Origin: CAXBCP01 sp047638395
GTDB taxonomy: Bacteria; Pseudomonadota; Alphaproteobacteria; MPNO01; UBA830
Direction of reading: 5' to 3'
Assembly (NCBI GenBank): GCA_047638395.1
Contig: JBLIMV010000018.1
Location: 1-64,000, forward strand
DNA length: 64,000 bases
Below, piece by piece: positions 41,858-49,736 of this stretch. The translations under genes were made by a program, and so were the position numbers. The notes below the pieces were generated by a model that was not told where the DNA came from, did no database searches, and saw only the letters and a program-made list of their open reading frames with translations. Every line of letters starts with the position of its first letter. Position 1 is the first letter of the stretch.

Positions 41858-42913
41858 TCAGAAACCCGCTATTTCCGCCGCCTTCAGATGATCCGCGAGA
41901 ATTCCCGGAAGCGTGTCAGGTGCTTCGCGTCCGAATCCGCAAAATGCGCCGATGCCAAATTCCGGCAGATACCTGCGTGCGGTCGCGAGCCGATCGGCAA
42001 AGCCATCCATATTGTGAACCATGCCGAGATAGACCTTCGCGCCTGCTGGACGGAGATCGGCGAGCGGCGCAAAAAATGCGTCATCGCTTCGGTCGAGAAC
42101 GGGGATATGGACCCAGTCCACCCGGCGCCCAGAGCGTTCGACAAAAGCATTGGCCATTTTGACCGCGCCGCTGAGATCGTCCGGCGCAAAACGCGGCCAG
42201 CCACCAAGGGTGCCGAAGCACAGATGAAAGCCAAGTCCGGCATAGTCGGGAATATCAGGGCACATGGCCTCGAACTGCGCAACATTACGATCAACCGCTG
42301 TCTCCGGGTCAACACCGTCAAGGGCGCCGTACCCGTCCATCAACTCAGTGGCGCAATCCCACTGGATTGCCAGATCTTCAGGCGGAATATTGTCGACAAT
42401 GGTGCGGAGTTCGGCATGGACCGCGTCCTGGTATCCCGGCTTGATCTTGTCCAGATCGCCTGGTGTCGGAAAAACGCGCGGCGCAATGACACTGTTCACC
42501 GACGGGATCGAGACCTGGAACCGCAGGTTGGCGGCGAGAACGCCTTTCTCGCGGAGTGTCCGAAATACGAAATACGAATTGAGCGCGTCGCGGGCATAAC
42601 CGAGCCGCCAGCCCGGATCTCCGAAACGCACCTGGTCGACGCTGTCTTTGACCTTGAACAACCAACTATCGCCAGGGCCTCGCGGGTTCAGGCGTTCGGC
42701 GCCATTGTCATATTCCGGACGCCGCAAAATTTCGAATTCCGGATGGCCGGCCAAGACCTGATAGTGAACCTTGCTGATCCAGTGCTTCCGCGGACCAACC
42801 TCGCCATCGGGAACGGCTGCAAGAAAATCACCGAGCCCTGCCCCGAAAGTCTCAAAGACCTGTTCGGTCGTGTCATAGGGAATGCTGCCGACCAGCATCA
42901 GATCCTTGCTCAT
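41858..42913 (-). CDS. MetE/UROD-like TIM-barrel protein, unknown substrate
   Basis: About 351 residues. The fold resembles the cobalamin-independent methionine synthase C-terminal domain or uroporphyrinogen decarboxylase superfamily: LMLVGSIPYDTTEQVF, AAVPDGEVGPRKHWI, LRFQVSIPSVNSVI, LAIQWDCATELMDG, LGFHLCFGTLGGWPRF, VHIPVLDRSDDAFF. The Trp-Asp, His-Cys region could be metal-binding as in MetE. It lacks the N-terminal MetE domain. The ATG at 42913 has AAGGA upstream and lies just after the stop of the preceding gene. The reaction is unknown; operon context suggests a degradative or methyl-transfer step. Confidence 0.72.
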   Translation of the reverse strand: MSKDLMLVGSIPYDTTEQVFETFGAGLGDFLAAVPDGEVGPRKHWISKVHYQVLAGHPEFEILRRPEYDNGAERLNPRGPGDSWLFKVKDSVDQVRFGDPGWRLGYARDALNSYFVFRTLREKGVLAANLRFQVSIPSVNSVIAPRVFPTPGDLDKIKPGYQDAVHAELRTIVDNIPPEDLAIQWDCATELMDGYGALDGVDPETAVDRNVAQFEAMCPDIPDYAGLGFHLCFGTLGGWPRFAPDDLSGAVKMANAFVERSGRRVDWVHIPVLDRSDDAFFAPLADLRPAGAKVYLGMVHNMDGFADRLATARRYLPEFGIGAFCGFGREAPDTLPGILADHLKAAEIAGF

Positions 42914-42920
42914 ATGCGTT

Positions 42921-43913
42921 TCATATCCTTGCCCGGTCGAGCGTTGCGGGGTGAAACAGTTCCGCCGGCTCCATCTCACGCGCAGCGATGCCCTGTGCAA
43001 AGGACCACCGGCACATGGTTTCCAGTTCCTTCAAATTTTCCTGAAAGCCATAAGGCCAGATATCATCCCCCATCAGGGCCCGTGTCTCTGCCAGTTCAGC
43101 GGCGATCCAGGGCATCGAGACCGCCAGCGCCGTGACGTCCGACATCTCGGCGAGACACTGATCCTTGGCCTGCGTAAAGGCTTTCAGGACGCTGGTCGCG
43201 AGCCACGGCTCGCGCTCCGCCAGGGTCCGGCGGATCGCCAGTACATGCATGATCGGGTATAGGCCCGACCGTGCGTACCAGTCTTTTTCCGCCGTTCTGA
43301 AGTCCGGAAACAAACGGACGATATCCGGGTTATGGGGGCCGAAGCATGAAGGTTCACGCGCTGACACCAACGCGGTTATTTCTCCGGCGGCGAGCATGGC
43401 CGACAGGGTCTGCTCATCCCCGATTGGCGACACACTGATTTCAGGCGGCAGGTTGGGCGCAAACTTCGGCCTGCGACCACCTTCCTCCAGTCCGCCGGTA
43501 CGCCAGTGAATATCGGCGGGCGCCACGCCATAGTCATCCTGGAGGAAGCCCCGAATCCACAATGCCGCGGTCATGGCATAGACAGGGATACCGACATCCC
43601 GCCCCTTCAGGTCTTCGGGCGTATTTATACCGGCATCTTTGCGGACATATATCCCAGAATGACGGAACATGCGGGACGGGAAAACCGGTACCGCTATGTA
43701 ATTATCCCACCCCGTCGACCGGGCCAGAATGTAGCTCGATCCGGACAATTCGGTGACGTCGAATTCCAGATTGTTCCAGGCGCGGTAAAATGCCTGCTCC
43801 GGATTCATTGTCAGATAGTTGACCTCACAGCCCTCTATCCCGATGCGCCCGTCCGCCAGCGCGCGAACCCGGTCGTAATCCCCTGTACAGACAGTCAGCG
43901 GCAGACGGCTCAT
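42921..43913 (-). CDS. 4,5-dihydroxyphthalate decarboxylase-like / NMT1-type protein
   Basis: About 330 residues. The sequence begins LPLTVCTGDYDRVRALADGRI, then GIEGCEVNYLTMNPEQAFYRAW, FDVTELSGSSYILARSTGWD and FRHSGIYVRKDAGINTPEDLKGRDVGIP, here in parts, matching the family in which a periplasmic-binding-protein fold is used by dihydroxyphthalate decarboxylase and substrate-binding proteins. There is no signal peptide from ATG 43913, so a cytoplasmic role is likelier than transport. It lies 7 bases from neighbours on both sides, within the operon. The substrate is not known. Confidence 0.75.
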   Translation of the reverse strand: MSRLPLTVCTGDYDRVRALADGRIGIEGCEVNYLTMNPEQAFYRAWNNLEFDVTELSGSSYILARSTGWDNYIAVPVFPSRMFRHSGIYVRKDAGINTPEDLKGRDVGIPVYAMTAALWIRGFLQDDYGVAPADIHWRTGGLEEGGRRPKFAPNLPPEISVSPIGDEQTLSAMLAAGEITALVSAREPSCFGPHNPDIVRLFPDFRTAEKDWYARSGLYPIMHVLAIRRTLAEREPWLATSVLKAFTQAKDQCLAEMSDVTALAVSMPWIAAELAETRALMGDDIWPYGFQENLKELETMCRWSFAQGIAAREMEPAELFHPATLDRARI

Positions 43914-43920
43914 CGGACGC

Positions 43921-44349
43921 TTACTCTTTTGGTTTTGCGGCAGCCGTAAAGTAAGTGCCACGTCCGCTCGCGATAAGTTTGTCATCTCCGTCATAGACAT
44001 AGGCTTCCGCGACGGAGTTTGTGCCGCCGAGCTTTACGACCCGTGCGACACATTTGAGATCTCCCGGCATTGCCGCACGGTGATAATCGACCCGCATATC
44101 CACAGTCGGTACCGGCATGCCTACCTTCGCGGCAATCATGAAATCCGCGACCGTATCGACCAGGGCGCCCAGAATACCGCCATGGGTATATTTCGCCTTG
44201 GGGTTCGAGATCATTTCTTCGCGCCATTTCAGCGAAACGGTCAGTTCGTCCTCTGTGAGGGACTGGATTTCCAGCCCCATCCAGGCGTTGAACGGGTTCG
44301 CACTCAGGCGTTCTTGAAGAGCTTCGACGGTTACGACATTAGCAGGCAT
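43921..44349 (-). CDS. PaaI-type hotdog thioesterase
   Basis: 142 residues. PaaI-like blocks: NPFNAWMGLEIQSL, NPKAKYTHGGILGALVDTVADFM (catalytic HGG region) and TVDMRVDYHRAAMPGDLKCVARVV. Such enzymes release acyl or aroyl groups from CoA, often during aromatic compound breakdown. It is the first gene of the leftward four-gene operon. The next gene starts seven bases after its stop. Confidence 0.9.
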   Translation of the reverse strand: MPANVVTVEALQERLSANPFNAWMGLEIQSLTEDELTVSLKWREEMISNPKAKYTHGGILGALVDTVADFMIAAKVGMPVPTVDMRVDYHRAAMPGDLKCVARVVKLGGTNSVAEAYVYDGDDKLIASGRGTYFTAAAKPKE

Positions 44350-44497
44350 TGTGATCTCTCTATTGAGTAAACGATTGGTCGATATCCATAGCGGATTTGT
44401 GACACCACGTCGCCCCCCGGCGCCAAAGCTGCAGATTTTACCGGATATTAACTAAGCCCGCCCATGATGTGTCAGGACCTGAAACCAGAGGCATTCA

Positions 44498-45361
44498 ATG
44501 TTCGTAATTATCGGCATCGTAACGGTGTTCGTCTGCGTTCTCGGCGGTTATGTGGCGATGGGCGGCAAGCTCGCCGTTCTCTGGCAACCCTTTGAAGTTG
44601 TTATCATCGTCGGCGCTGCGATCGGTGCGGTCATTATCGGCAATCCCAAAAGCGTTATTGGCAAACTCGGCAAGGCTGTCGGCAAGGCTGCCAAGGGACC
44701 GGCGTATAAAAAGGACGACTATATAGAGCTGCTCAGCGTGCAGTATCAGATATTCAAGATGGCGCGCTCCAAAGGGATGCTGACGCTGGAAGCGCACATC
44801 GAAAACCCCGATGACAGCGACCTCTTCAACCAGTTCCCGGGTTTTCACAACAACCATCATGCCGTCGAGTTCGTTTGCGACTATTTACGGATGATCAGTC
44901 TCGGCAGCGAGACGCCGCATGAGATGGAAGCGTTGATGGATGAAGAAATCGAAACGCATCACCACGAGAACCATCGCGTCGCGTCCGCTATTCAAGCCAT
45001 GGCGGATGCCTTGCCGGCGCTCGGGATCGTTGCCGCCGTGCTCGGCGTTATCAAAACCATGGGCTCTATCAGCGAGCCGCCCGAAGTACTCGGCAAGCTG
45101 ATCGGTGGTGCCCTGGTGGGAACGTTCCTCGGCGTGTTCGTCGCCTATGGCATGGTCGGACCGATTGCCCAGGTGCTCGGCACTGTTCATGAGGCAGAAA
45201 CAAAGTACTACCAGTGCATGAAAGCCGGCATGTTGGCTTACCTCAATGGCTACGCGCCTGCCGTCTGCGTCGAGTTTGCACGCAAAGCGCTGGAATCCGA
45301 CGTCCGTCCGACCTTCTACGAAGTGGAAGAAGCGACCTCTGCTCTGCCGGCCGTCGGCTAG
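44498..45361 (+). CDS. motA: Flagellar motor stator protein MotA
   Basis: 287 residues. Four membrane helices (FVIIGIVTVFVCVLGGYVAMGG, VVIIVGAAIGAVIIGNP, LPALGIVAAVLGVIKTMGS, GKLIGGALVGTFLGVFVAYGM). The cytoplasmic loop and the proline/charged residues that face FliG are present. With MotB it forms the proton channel that turns the flagellum. It is followed by motB after 24 bases. The upstream 148 bases carry no recognisable sigma-28 promoter. Confidence 0.95.
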   Translation: MFVIIGIVTVFVCVLGGYVAMGGKLAVLWQPFEVVIIVGAAIGAVIIGNPKSVIGKLGKAVGKAAKGPAYKKDDYIELLSVQYQIFKMARSKGMLTLEAHIENPDDSDLFNQFPGFHNNHHAVEFVCDYLRMISLGSETPHEMEALMDEEIETHHHENHRVASAIQAMADALPALGIVAAVLGVIKTMGSISEPPEVLGKLIGGALVGTFLGVFVAYGMVGPIAQVLGTVHEAETKYYQCMKAGMLAYLNGYAPAVCVEFARKALESDVRPTFYEVEEATSALPAVG

Positions 45362-45385
45362 GCACGCAAGAGGCAAGATCCCGTC

Positions 45386-46420
45386 ATGGCAGCAACTGAA
45401 CTCGCGCCGATCATCATCAAGAAAGTCGTCAAGGGTGGTCATGGCCACCATGGCGGCGCCTGGAAAGTCGCCTATGCCGACTTCGTGACGGCAATGATGG
45501 CGTTCTTTCTGCTTATGTGGCTGCTGAACGCGACCACCGAAGATCAGAAACAGGGGATCTCGGAATACTTCTCGCCCTCCACCGTCTCCAATACGACCGG
45601 CGGCGCCGGCGGGCTGCTGGGCGGTGCTGCCGTATCTTCGCCCGGCGCAATGACATCGCGGACTGCTGTTCCCAGCGTCTCGCTTGAATTGAAGCCGACC
45701 AGTGGGGCGCAGGACGGCGACGCCGAAGACGAAGGTGGCGGCGCTGTCGAAGATGACGATCCGGACAAGACGGCCAATATGTCCGAGGAAGAACTGAAGG
45801 AAGAACTCGCCAAGCGAGAAGATGAATCCTTCGAGAAAGCCGAAGCCGAGATCAAACAGGCTATCCAGGAAACACCGGAGCTCAAAGATCTGCAAAAACA
45901 CCTGGTGATCGACCAGACGCCGGAGGGCCTCCGAATCCAGATTGTGGACCGGGAAGGCAAACCAATGTTCGCAAGTGGCAGTTCCCGCATGCCCAAGATA
46001 ACGCGCACGCTCCTCGCGAAGATCACGCAGGTCGTCCAGAAGCTTCCCAATAAAATCTCGCTATCGGGGCACACCGATTCGACACCATTCCGTGGCAGCC
46101 GCAAGGGGTACGGCAACTGGGAACTGTCTTCGAACCGGGCGCTCGCCAGCCGCCGGGTGATGGTCGAAAGCGGGCTCAAAATGGAAAAAATTTCCCACGT
46201 CACCGGCAAGGAAGCGACCGAGCCGATGATTAAGGACAACCCCAAGGACGCCCGTAACCGGCGAATTGCCATTGTGGTTCTGAGAGAAGCCGGCAAAAAT
46301 CTGAAAGCGTCTGGGTCCAAGACGGGCAAGAATGGCAAGAAAGCCAAGGCGGCCACGCGACCCGGCCCGGCACCAGACCCTTCATTCCGACGCGACTGGA
46401 GTGGTCCCCGTCTGAGGTAG
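45386..46420 (+). CDS. motB: Flagellar motor stator protein MotB
   Basis: 344 residues. A single membrane helix contains Asp32 in VAYADFVTAMMAFFLLMWLL, the proton-carrying residue. A long acidic, low-complexity linker (GAQDGDAEDEGGGAVEDDDPD) leads to an OmpA-like peptidoglycan-binding domain: LSGHTDSTPFRGSRKGYGNWELSSNRALASRRVMVES, in parts. The C-terminus is Lys/Gly-rich. It anchors MotA to the cell wall. The presence of motAB predicts a motile organism. Confidence 0.95.
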   Translation: MAATELAPIIIKKVVKGGHGHHGGAWKVAYADFVTAMMAFFLLMWLLNATTEDQKQGISEYFSPSTVSNTTGGAGGLLGGAAVSSPGAMTSRTAVPSVSLELKPTSGAQDGDAEDEGGGAVEDDDPDKTANMSEEELKEELAKREDESFEKAEAEIKQAIQETPELKDLQKHLVIDQTPEGLRIQIVDREGKPMFASGSSRMPKITRTLLAKITQVVQKLPNKISLSGHTDSTPFRGSRKGYGNWELSSNRALASRRVMVESGLKMEKISHVTGKEATEPMIKDNPKDARNRRIAIVVLREAGKNLKASGSKTGKNGKKAKAATRPGPAPDPSFRRDWSGPRLR

Positions 46421-46551
46421 ACGCATCAGATTGCAACAGACCGAGGAAATCCGTGCGACGGTCTTTACCAATATTCGCGGAAAACTTTTCCCAAATGCCA
46501 CAAAGCCCTATATTCACGCTGTATGACGATTACCCGGCGTTCGAATAACCA

Positions 46552-47274
46552 ATGAACCAGCAACTAATCCGCCCCGACAGATTTTTCTTCGGCACCCGCT
46601 CGTTGCCCTGCCCGTATATTGAGGGGCAGACAGAAAGAAAGGTCGTAACGGACCTCTCCGGTCATAATGCCGAAGAGTTATACGAACGACTCTCACGTGC
46701 CGGTTTCAGACGCAGCCATAACCTTGCCTACCGGCCTGCCTGCCCCACGTGCAATGCCTGCATCCCGGTCCGTATCGTCGCCCGCGATTTTGAGACCACA
46801 AAATCATTTCGCCGGGTCATGAGCGCAAACGCCGATCTGACGGCTGATGACACGGACGCTATCGCAACCGTCGAGCAGTACCGGCTTTTTTCAGCGTATC
46901 AAAGGGCACGGCACGAAGGCGGTGATATGTCGGGCATGGCCTTTAACGACTACAGGGCGATGGTCGAAGACACCCCCGTGACATCCAGAACAGTTGAGTT
47001 CCACGATGGAGATGGCGCCCTGGTCGCCGTCATGCTGATGGACCGGATGGAAGACTCGCTCTCTGCCGTCTACAGCTTCTTTGACGGCAGTATGGCCCGA
47101 CGCAGCCTTGGGACTTTTATGATCCTCTGGATGGTCGAATACGCACGCACCCTCGGATTACCTTATGTCTATCTGGGGTACTGGATCGACGGGTCGGCCA
47201 AGATGGCCTACAAGGCGCGATTCCAACCGCTGGAAGTTCTGGGCACCGACGGCTGGACGGTCAGACGGCCTTAA
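46552..47274 (+). CDS. bpt: Aspartate/glutamate leucyl(arginyl)-tRNA-protein transferase
   Basis: 240 residues. Bpt/Ate N-end-rule transferase: FFFGTRSLPCPYIEGQTERKVVTDL, RRSHNLAYRPACPTCNACIPVRIVARDF with the Cys cluster, and SLGTFMILWMVEYARTLGLPYVYLGYWI. It adds Leu to N-terminal Asp or Glu of proteins, marking them for ClpAP. It stands alone between motB and the TRAP genes. The organism should also have clpS/clpA; none is in this window. Confidence 0.94.
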   Translation: MNQQLIRPDRFFFGTRSLPCPYIEGQTERKVVTDLSGHNAEELYERLSRAGFRRSHNLAYRPACPTCNACIPVRIVARDFETTKSFRRVMSANADLTADDTDAIATVEQYRLFSAYQRARHEGGDMSGMAFNDYRAMVEDTPVTSRTVEFHDGDGALVAVMLMDRMEDSLSAVYSFFDGSMARRSLGTFMILWMVEYARTLGLPYVYLGYWIDGSAKMAYKARFQPLEVLGTDGWTVRRP

Positions 47275-47401
47275 AATCCGCCATGCGCCCTGCGCATCCA
47301 CCGTTGCACCAACAGCATAACAAACCTAATATGATCGCATGGATCTTAATGATCCTTATGGGTGGGAACGTAATAAATCCAACTTAGGGAGATAAACACA
47401 A

Positions 47402-48562
47402 ATGACAAAATCAATCGCGAAGAAGGCTGGCAAAGCAAAGGCTGCCGATAAAGCTAAGACCGCCGATCGCCGGTCCTTTATCAAGGGCGCAGCACTCGCA
47501 GGCGCAGGCGCAACGGTTGCCGCTGCTTCCAGCTTCCCGGCCCCCGCGGTCGCTCAGAAGCGTATCGAAATGACCATGGTGACCACGTGGCCGCGCGATT
47601 TCCCGGGTCTGGGCACGGGCGCTCAGCGGGCAGCCAAACGAATCGAAGATCTCTCCGAAGGCCGCATCAAGGTTCAGTATTTTGCTGCTGGCGAACGTGT
47701 TGGCGCGTTTGATTCATTCGATGCTGTCGCATCGGGCAACGCGCAGGCCTACCACGCTGCCGATTACTACTGGAAGGGCAAGCATCCGGGCTGGGCGTAT
47801 TTCACCGCCGTACCGTTCGGCTTTACCTACACCGAAATGAATGCCTGGATCCGCTTTGGCGGCGGCCAGCAACTTTGGGACGAACTTGCCGGAAATTACG
47901 GCCTGAAATGCCTGATGTGCGGCAACACAGGCGTGCAGATGGGCGGCTGGTTCCGCAAGGAAATCAATTCGACCGACGATCTCAAAGGTCTGAAGATGCG
48001 TATCCCCGGCCTCGGCGGAGACGTGATGGCCAAACTCGGCGCGTCCCCGGTATCGCTCCCCGGCGGCCAGATATACGAAAACCTTGTCTCCGGCGCAATT
48101 GACGCCACGGAATGGGTTGGCCCCTGGAACGACAGCTTCATGAAGTTCTACGAAGCCGCGAAGTACTACTATTATCCGGGCATGCACGAACCGGCGGCGA
48201 TGCTGTCGCTCGGCATGAATGCTTCCTGGTGGGGCAAGCTGACGAAATCCGATCAGCTTCTGATCGAAGCGGCAGCATCGATGGAAAACGACGTGATGAT
48301 GTCGGAATACAACGCCAAAAACGGTGCCTCGCTGAACAAGCTCATCACAGAGAACGGCGTTCAGCTTCGCCGTTTCAATGACGACATCTATGACAGCTTC
48401 GGCGAAGCTTCGAAGGAAGTCTTTGAGACCGTGCAGTCGCACAGCCCGCTCGCAAAGAAAATCCACGACAGCTTCCTCGGTGCGCGGAAAGAACTGGGCG
48501 CCTGGACCAAAATCTCGGATCAGGCGTACGTCCAGCAGCGCAACCGCGTTCTCGGCGTCTGA
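47402..48562 (+). CDS. dctP: TRAP transporter substrate-binding protein, TakP/mannitol-chloroaromatic type
   Basis: 386 residues. The twin-arginine motif RRSFIK (Arg23-24) and a following hydrophobic Ala-rich helix give a Tat signal, with a Lys-rich N-terminal extension. Mature part: TWPRDFPGLGTGAQRAAKRI, GNTGVQMGGWFRKEINSTDDLKGLKMRIPG, GQIYENLVSGAIDATEWVGPW, in parts; these match TakP, which binds 2-oxo acids. The conserved Arg (KMRI) and Trp-Gly-Pro segment place the carboxylate. It is the most upstream TRAP gene; a hairpin follows the stop. Confidence 0.93.
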   Translation: MTKSIAKKAGKAKAADKAKTADRRSFIKGAALAGAGATVAAASSFPAPAVAQKRIEMTMVTTWPRDFPGLGTGAQRAAKRIEDLSEGRIKVQYFAAGERVGAFDSFDAVASGNAQAYHAADYYWKGKHPGWAYFTAVPFGFTYTEMNAWIRFGGGQQLWDELAGNYGLKCLMCGNTGVQMGGWFRKEINSTDDLKGLKMRIPGLGGDVMAKLGASPVSLPGGQIYENLVSGAIDATEWVGPWNDSFMKFYEAAKYYYYPGMHEPAAMLSLGMNASWWGKLTKSDQLLIEAAASMENDVMMSEYNAKNGASLNKLITENGVQLRRFNDDIYDSFGEASKEVFETVQSHSPLAKKIHDSFLGARKELGAWTKISDQAYVQQRNRVLGV

Positions 48563-48583
48563 TCGAACCTGGAACCTGATGTG

Positions 48584-48609
48584 AAGGCGGAGCCCTCGGG
48601 CTCCGCCTT
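48584..48609 (+). terminator. Intercistronic hairpin between dctP and dctQ
   Basis: AAGGCGGAGCC pairs with GGGCTCCGCCTT around a CTC loop. There is no T run. It is probably an mRNA-stabilising or partial-termination hairpin that favours dctP over the membrane subunits, a frequent TRAP arrangement. Confidence 0.7.
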
Positions 48610-48665
48610 CCATGCCGGCCTGGTTTCCCAGACTTGCTTCAGATTTCCCAGAACGACGAACGCCG

Positions 48666-49709
48666 ATGGTCTCCGTTTCCTCAGTCGCTGACAGCAACGG
48701 TTCATCCGTCAGCAACGTCCTGCGTATTTTCGCAGTGTCGACCGCGATGGTCGCTCTTGTCTTTACGCTCAATAATTACCTGATTTTCTGGCAGGACTGG
48801 CCAGGCATCACCAGTCTTGTCTCTCATCTCGGCTGGTTCGGTGCGGAGCCGCTGCGCAAACCTCTGGTCTCGTCGGATGTCACCCTTGGTTTTTTGCAAC
48901 TGGCCACTTATGCGCTGACCATCCTGATTGTAATCGGCCTCACGATGCGCCGCGCCGACCGAACACTGACAACAGACGCCGATTTTCTGATCGCGATCGC
49001 CGCCTATATCGCCCGCGCCGCCTTCTGGGCCGTGCTGCTGGTCGGACTGACCGATATGGTCATTTCATTCCTGCGGGTAGAAGGCGCCCTGAGCACCCTG
49101 GTCGGAGAACAACTCGCAACCCAGCTTGGCCGCGCCATATATCGTGGCACCTATGTCCACTACCCGCTGATCGGGGTATCGCTCGTCATCGCCTGGTTCA
49201 GCCGTTCGCTCGGTTTTACCTGGCTTGCCCTGCTGATCGTCCTGGCTGAATTCCAGATCGTGCTGGCGCGATTCATATTTTCCTACGAACAGGCCTTTAT
49301 GGGTGACCTCGTCCGGTTCTGGTACGCGGCACTGTTCCTGTTCGCTAGTGCCTACACCCTGATCGAAGAAGGCCACGTGCGGGTGGACATCCTTTACGCC
49401 GGCATGGCCGAACGCAAAAAAGCCTGGACCAACGTAATCGGCTCGCTGTTTCTCGGCGTTCCGCTGTGCTGGGTGATCCTGATCTCCGGCATGTGGGACA
49501 AGGCGAACCTGATCAACGCCCCGCTCCTGAGTTTCGAAGTGACCCAGAGCGGATACGGCCTGTACGTCAAATACATGATGGCCGGGTTTCTGCTCGTCTA
49601 TGCGCTGACGATGCTGATGGTTTTCCTCGGGTATCTACTGCGCAATGCTGCCGTATTGAATCGCGACACCGATGCGCGTCCCGTCGGCGCGTCACACGGC
49701 GCCCCGTAG
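48666..49709 (+). CDS. dctQ: TRAP transporter small permease subunit with extra N-terminal membrane domain
   Basis: About 347 residues, while typical DctQ has 160-220. The C-terminal ~170 residues are a normal four-helix DctQ (LGFTWLALLIVLAEFQIVLARFIFSYEQAF, LIEEGHVRVDILYAGMAERKKAW). The N-terminal ~170 residues hold three or four extra hydrophobic segments (LRIFAVSTAMVALVFTLNNYLIFW, FLQLATYALTILIVIGLTM, IARAAFWAVLLVGLTDMVISFL). Start ATG 48666 is chosen for frame; its ribosome site is weak. Large DctQ subunits occur in the mannitol/chloroaromatic TRAP group. DctM follows after 27 bases. Confidence 0.85.
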   Translation: MVSVSSVADSNGSSVSNVLRIFAVSTAMVALVFTLNNYLIFWQDWPGITSLVSHLGWFGAEPLRKPLVSSDVTLGFLQLATYALTILIVIGLTMRRADRTLTTDADFLIAIAAYIARAAFWAVLLVGLTDMVISFLRVEGALSTLVGEQLATQLGRAIYRGTYVHYPLIGVSLVIAWFSRSLGFTWLALLIVLAEFQIVLARFIFSYEQAFMGDLVRFWYAALFLFASAYTLIEEGHVRVDILYAGMAERKKAWTNVIGSLFLGVPLCWVILISGMWDKANLINAPLLSFEVTQSGYGLYVKYMMAGFLLVYALTMLMVFLGYLLRNAAVLNRDTDARPVGASHGAP

Positions 49710-49736
49710 AACCGCCGGAGAGAGCAAAGAAGCAAA

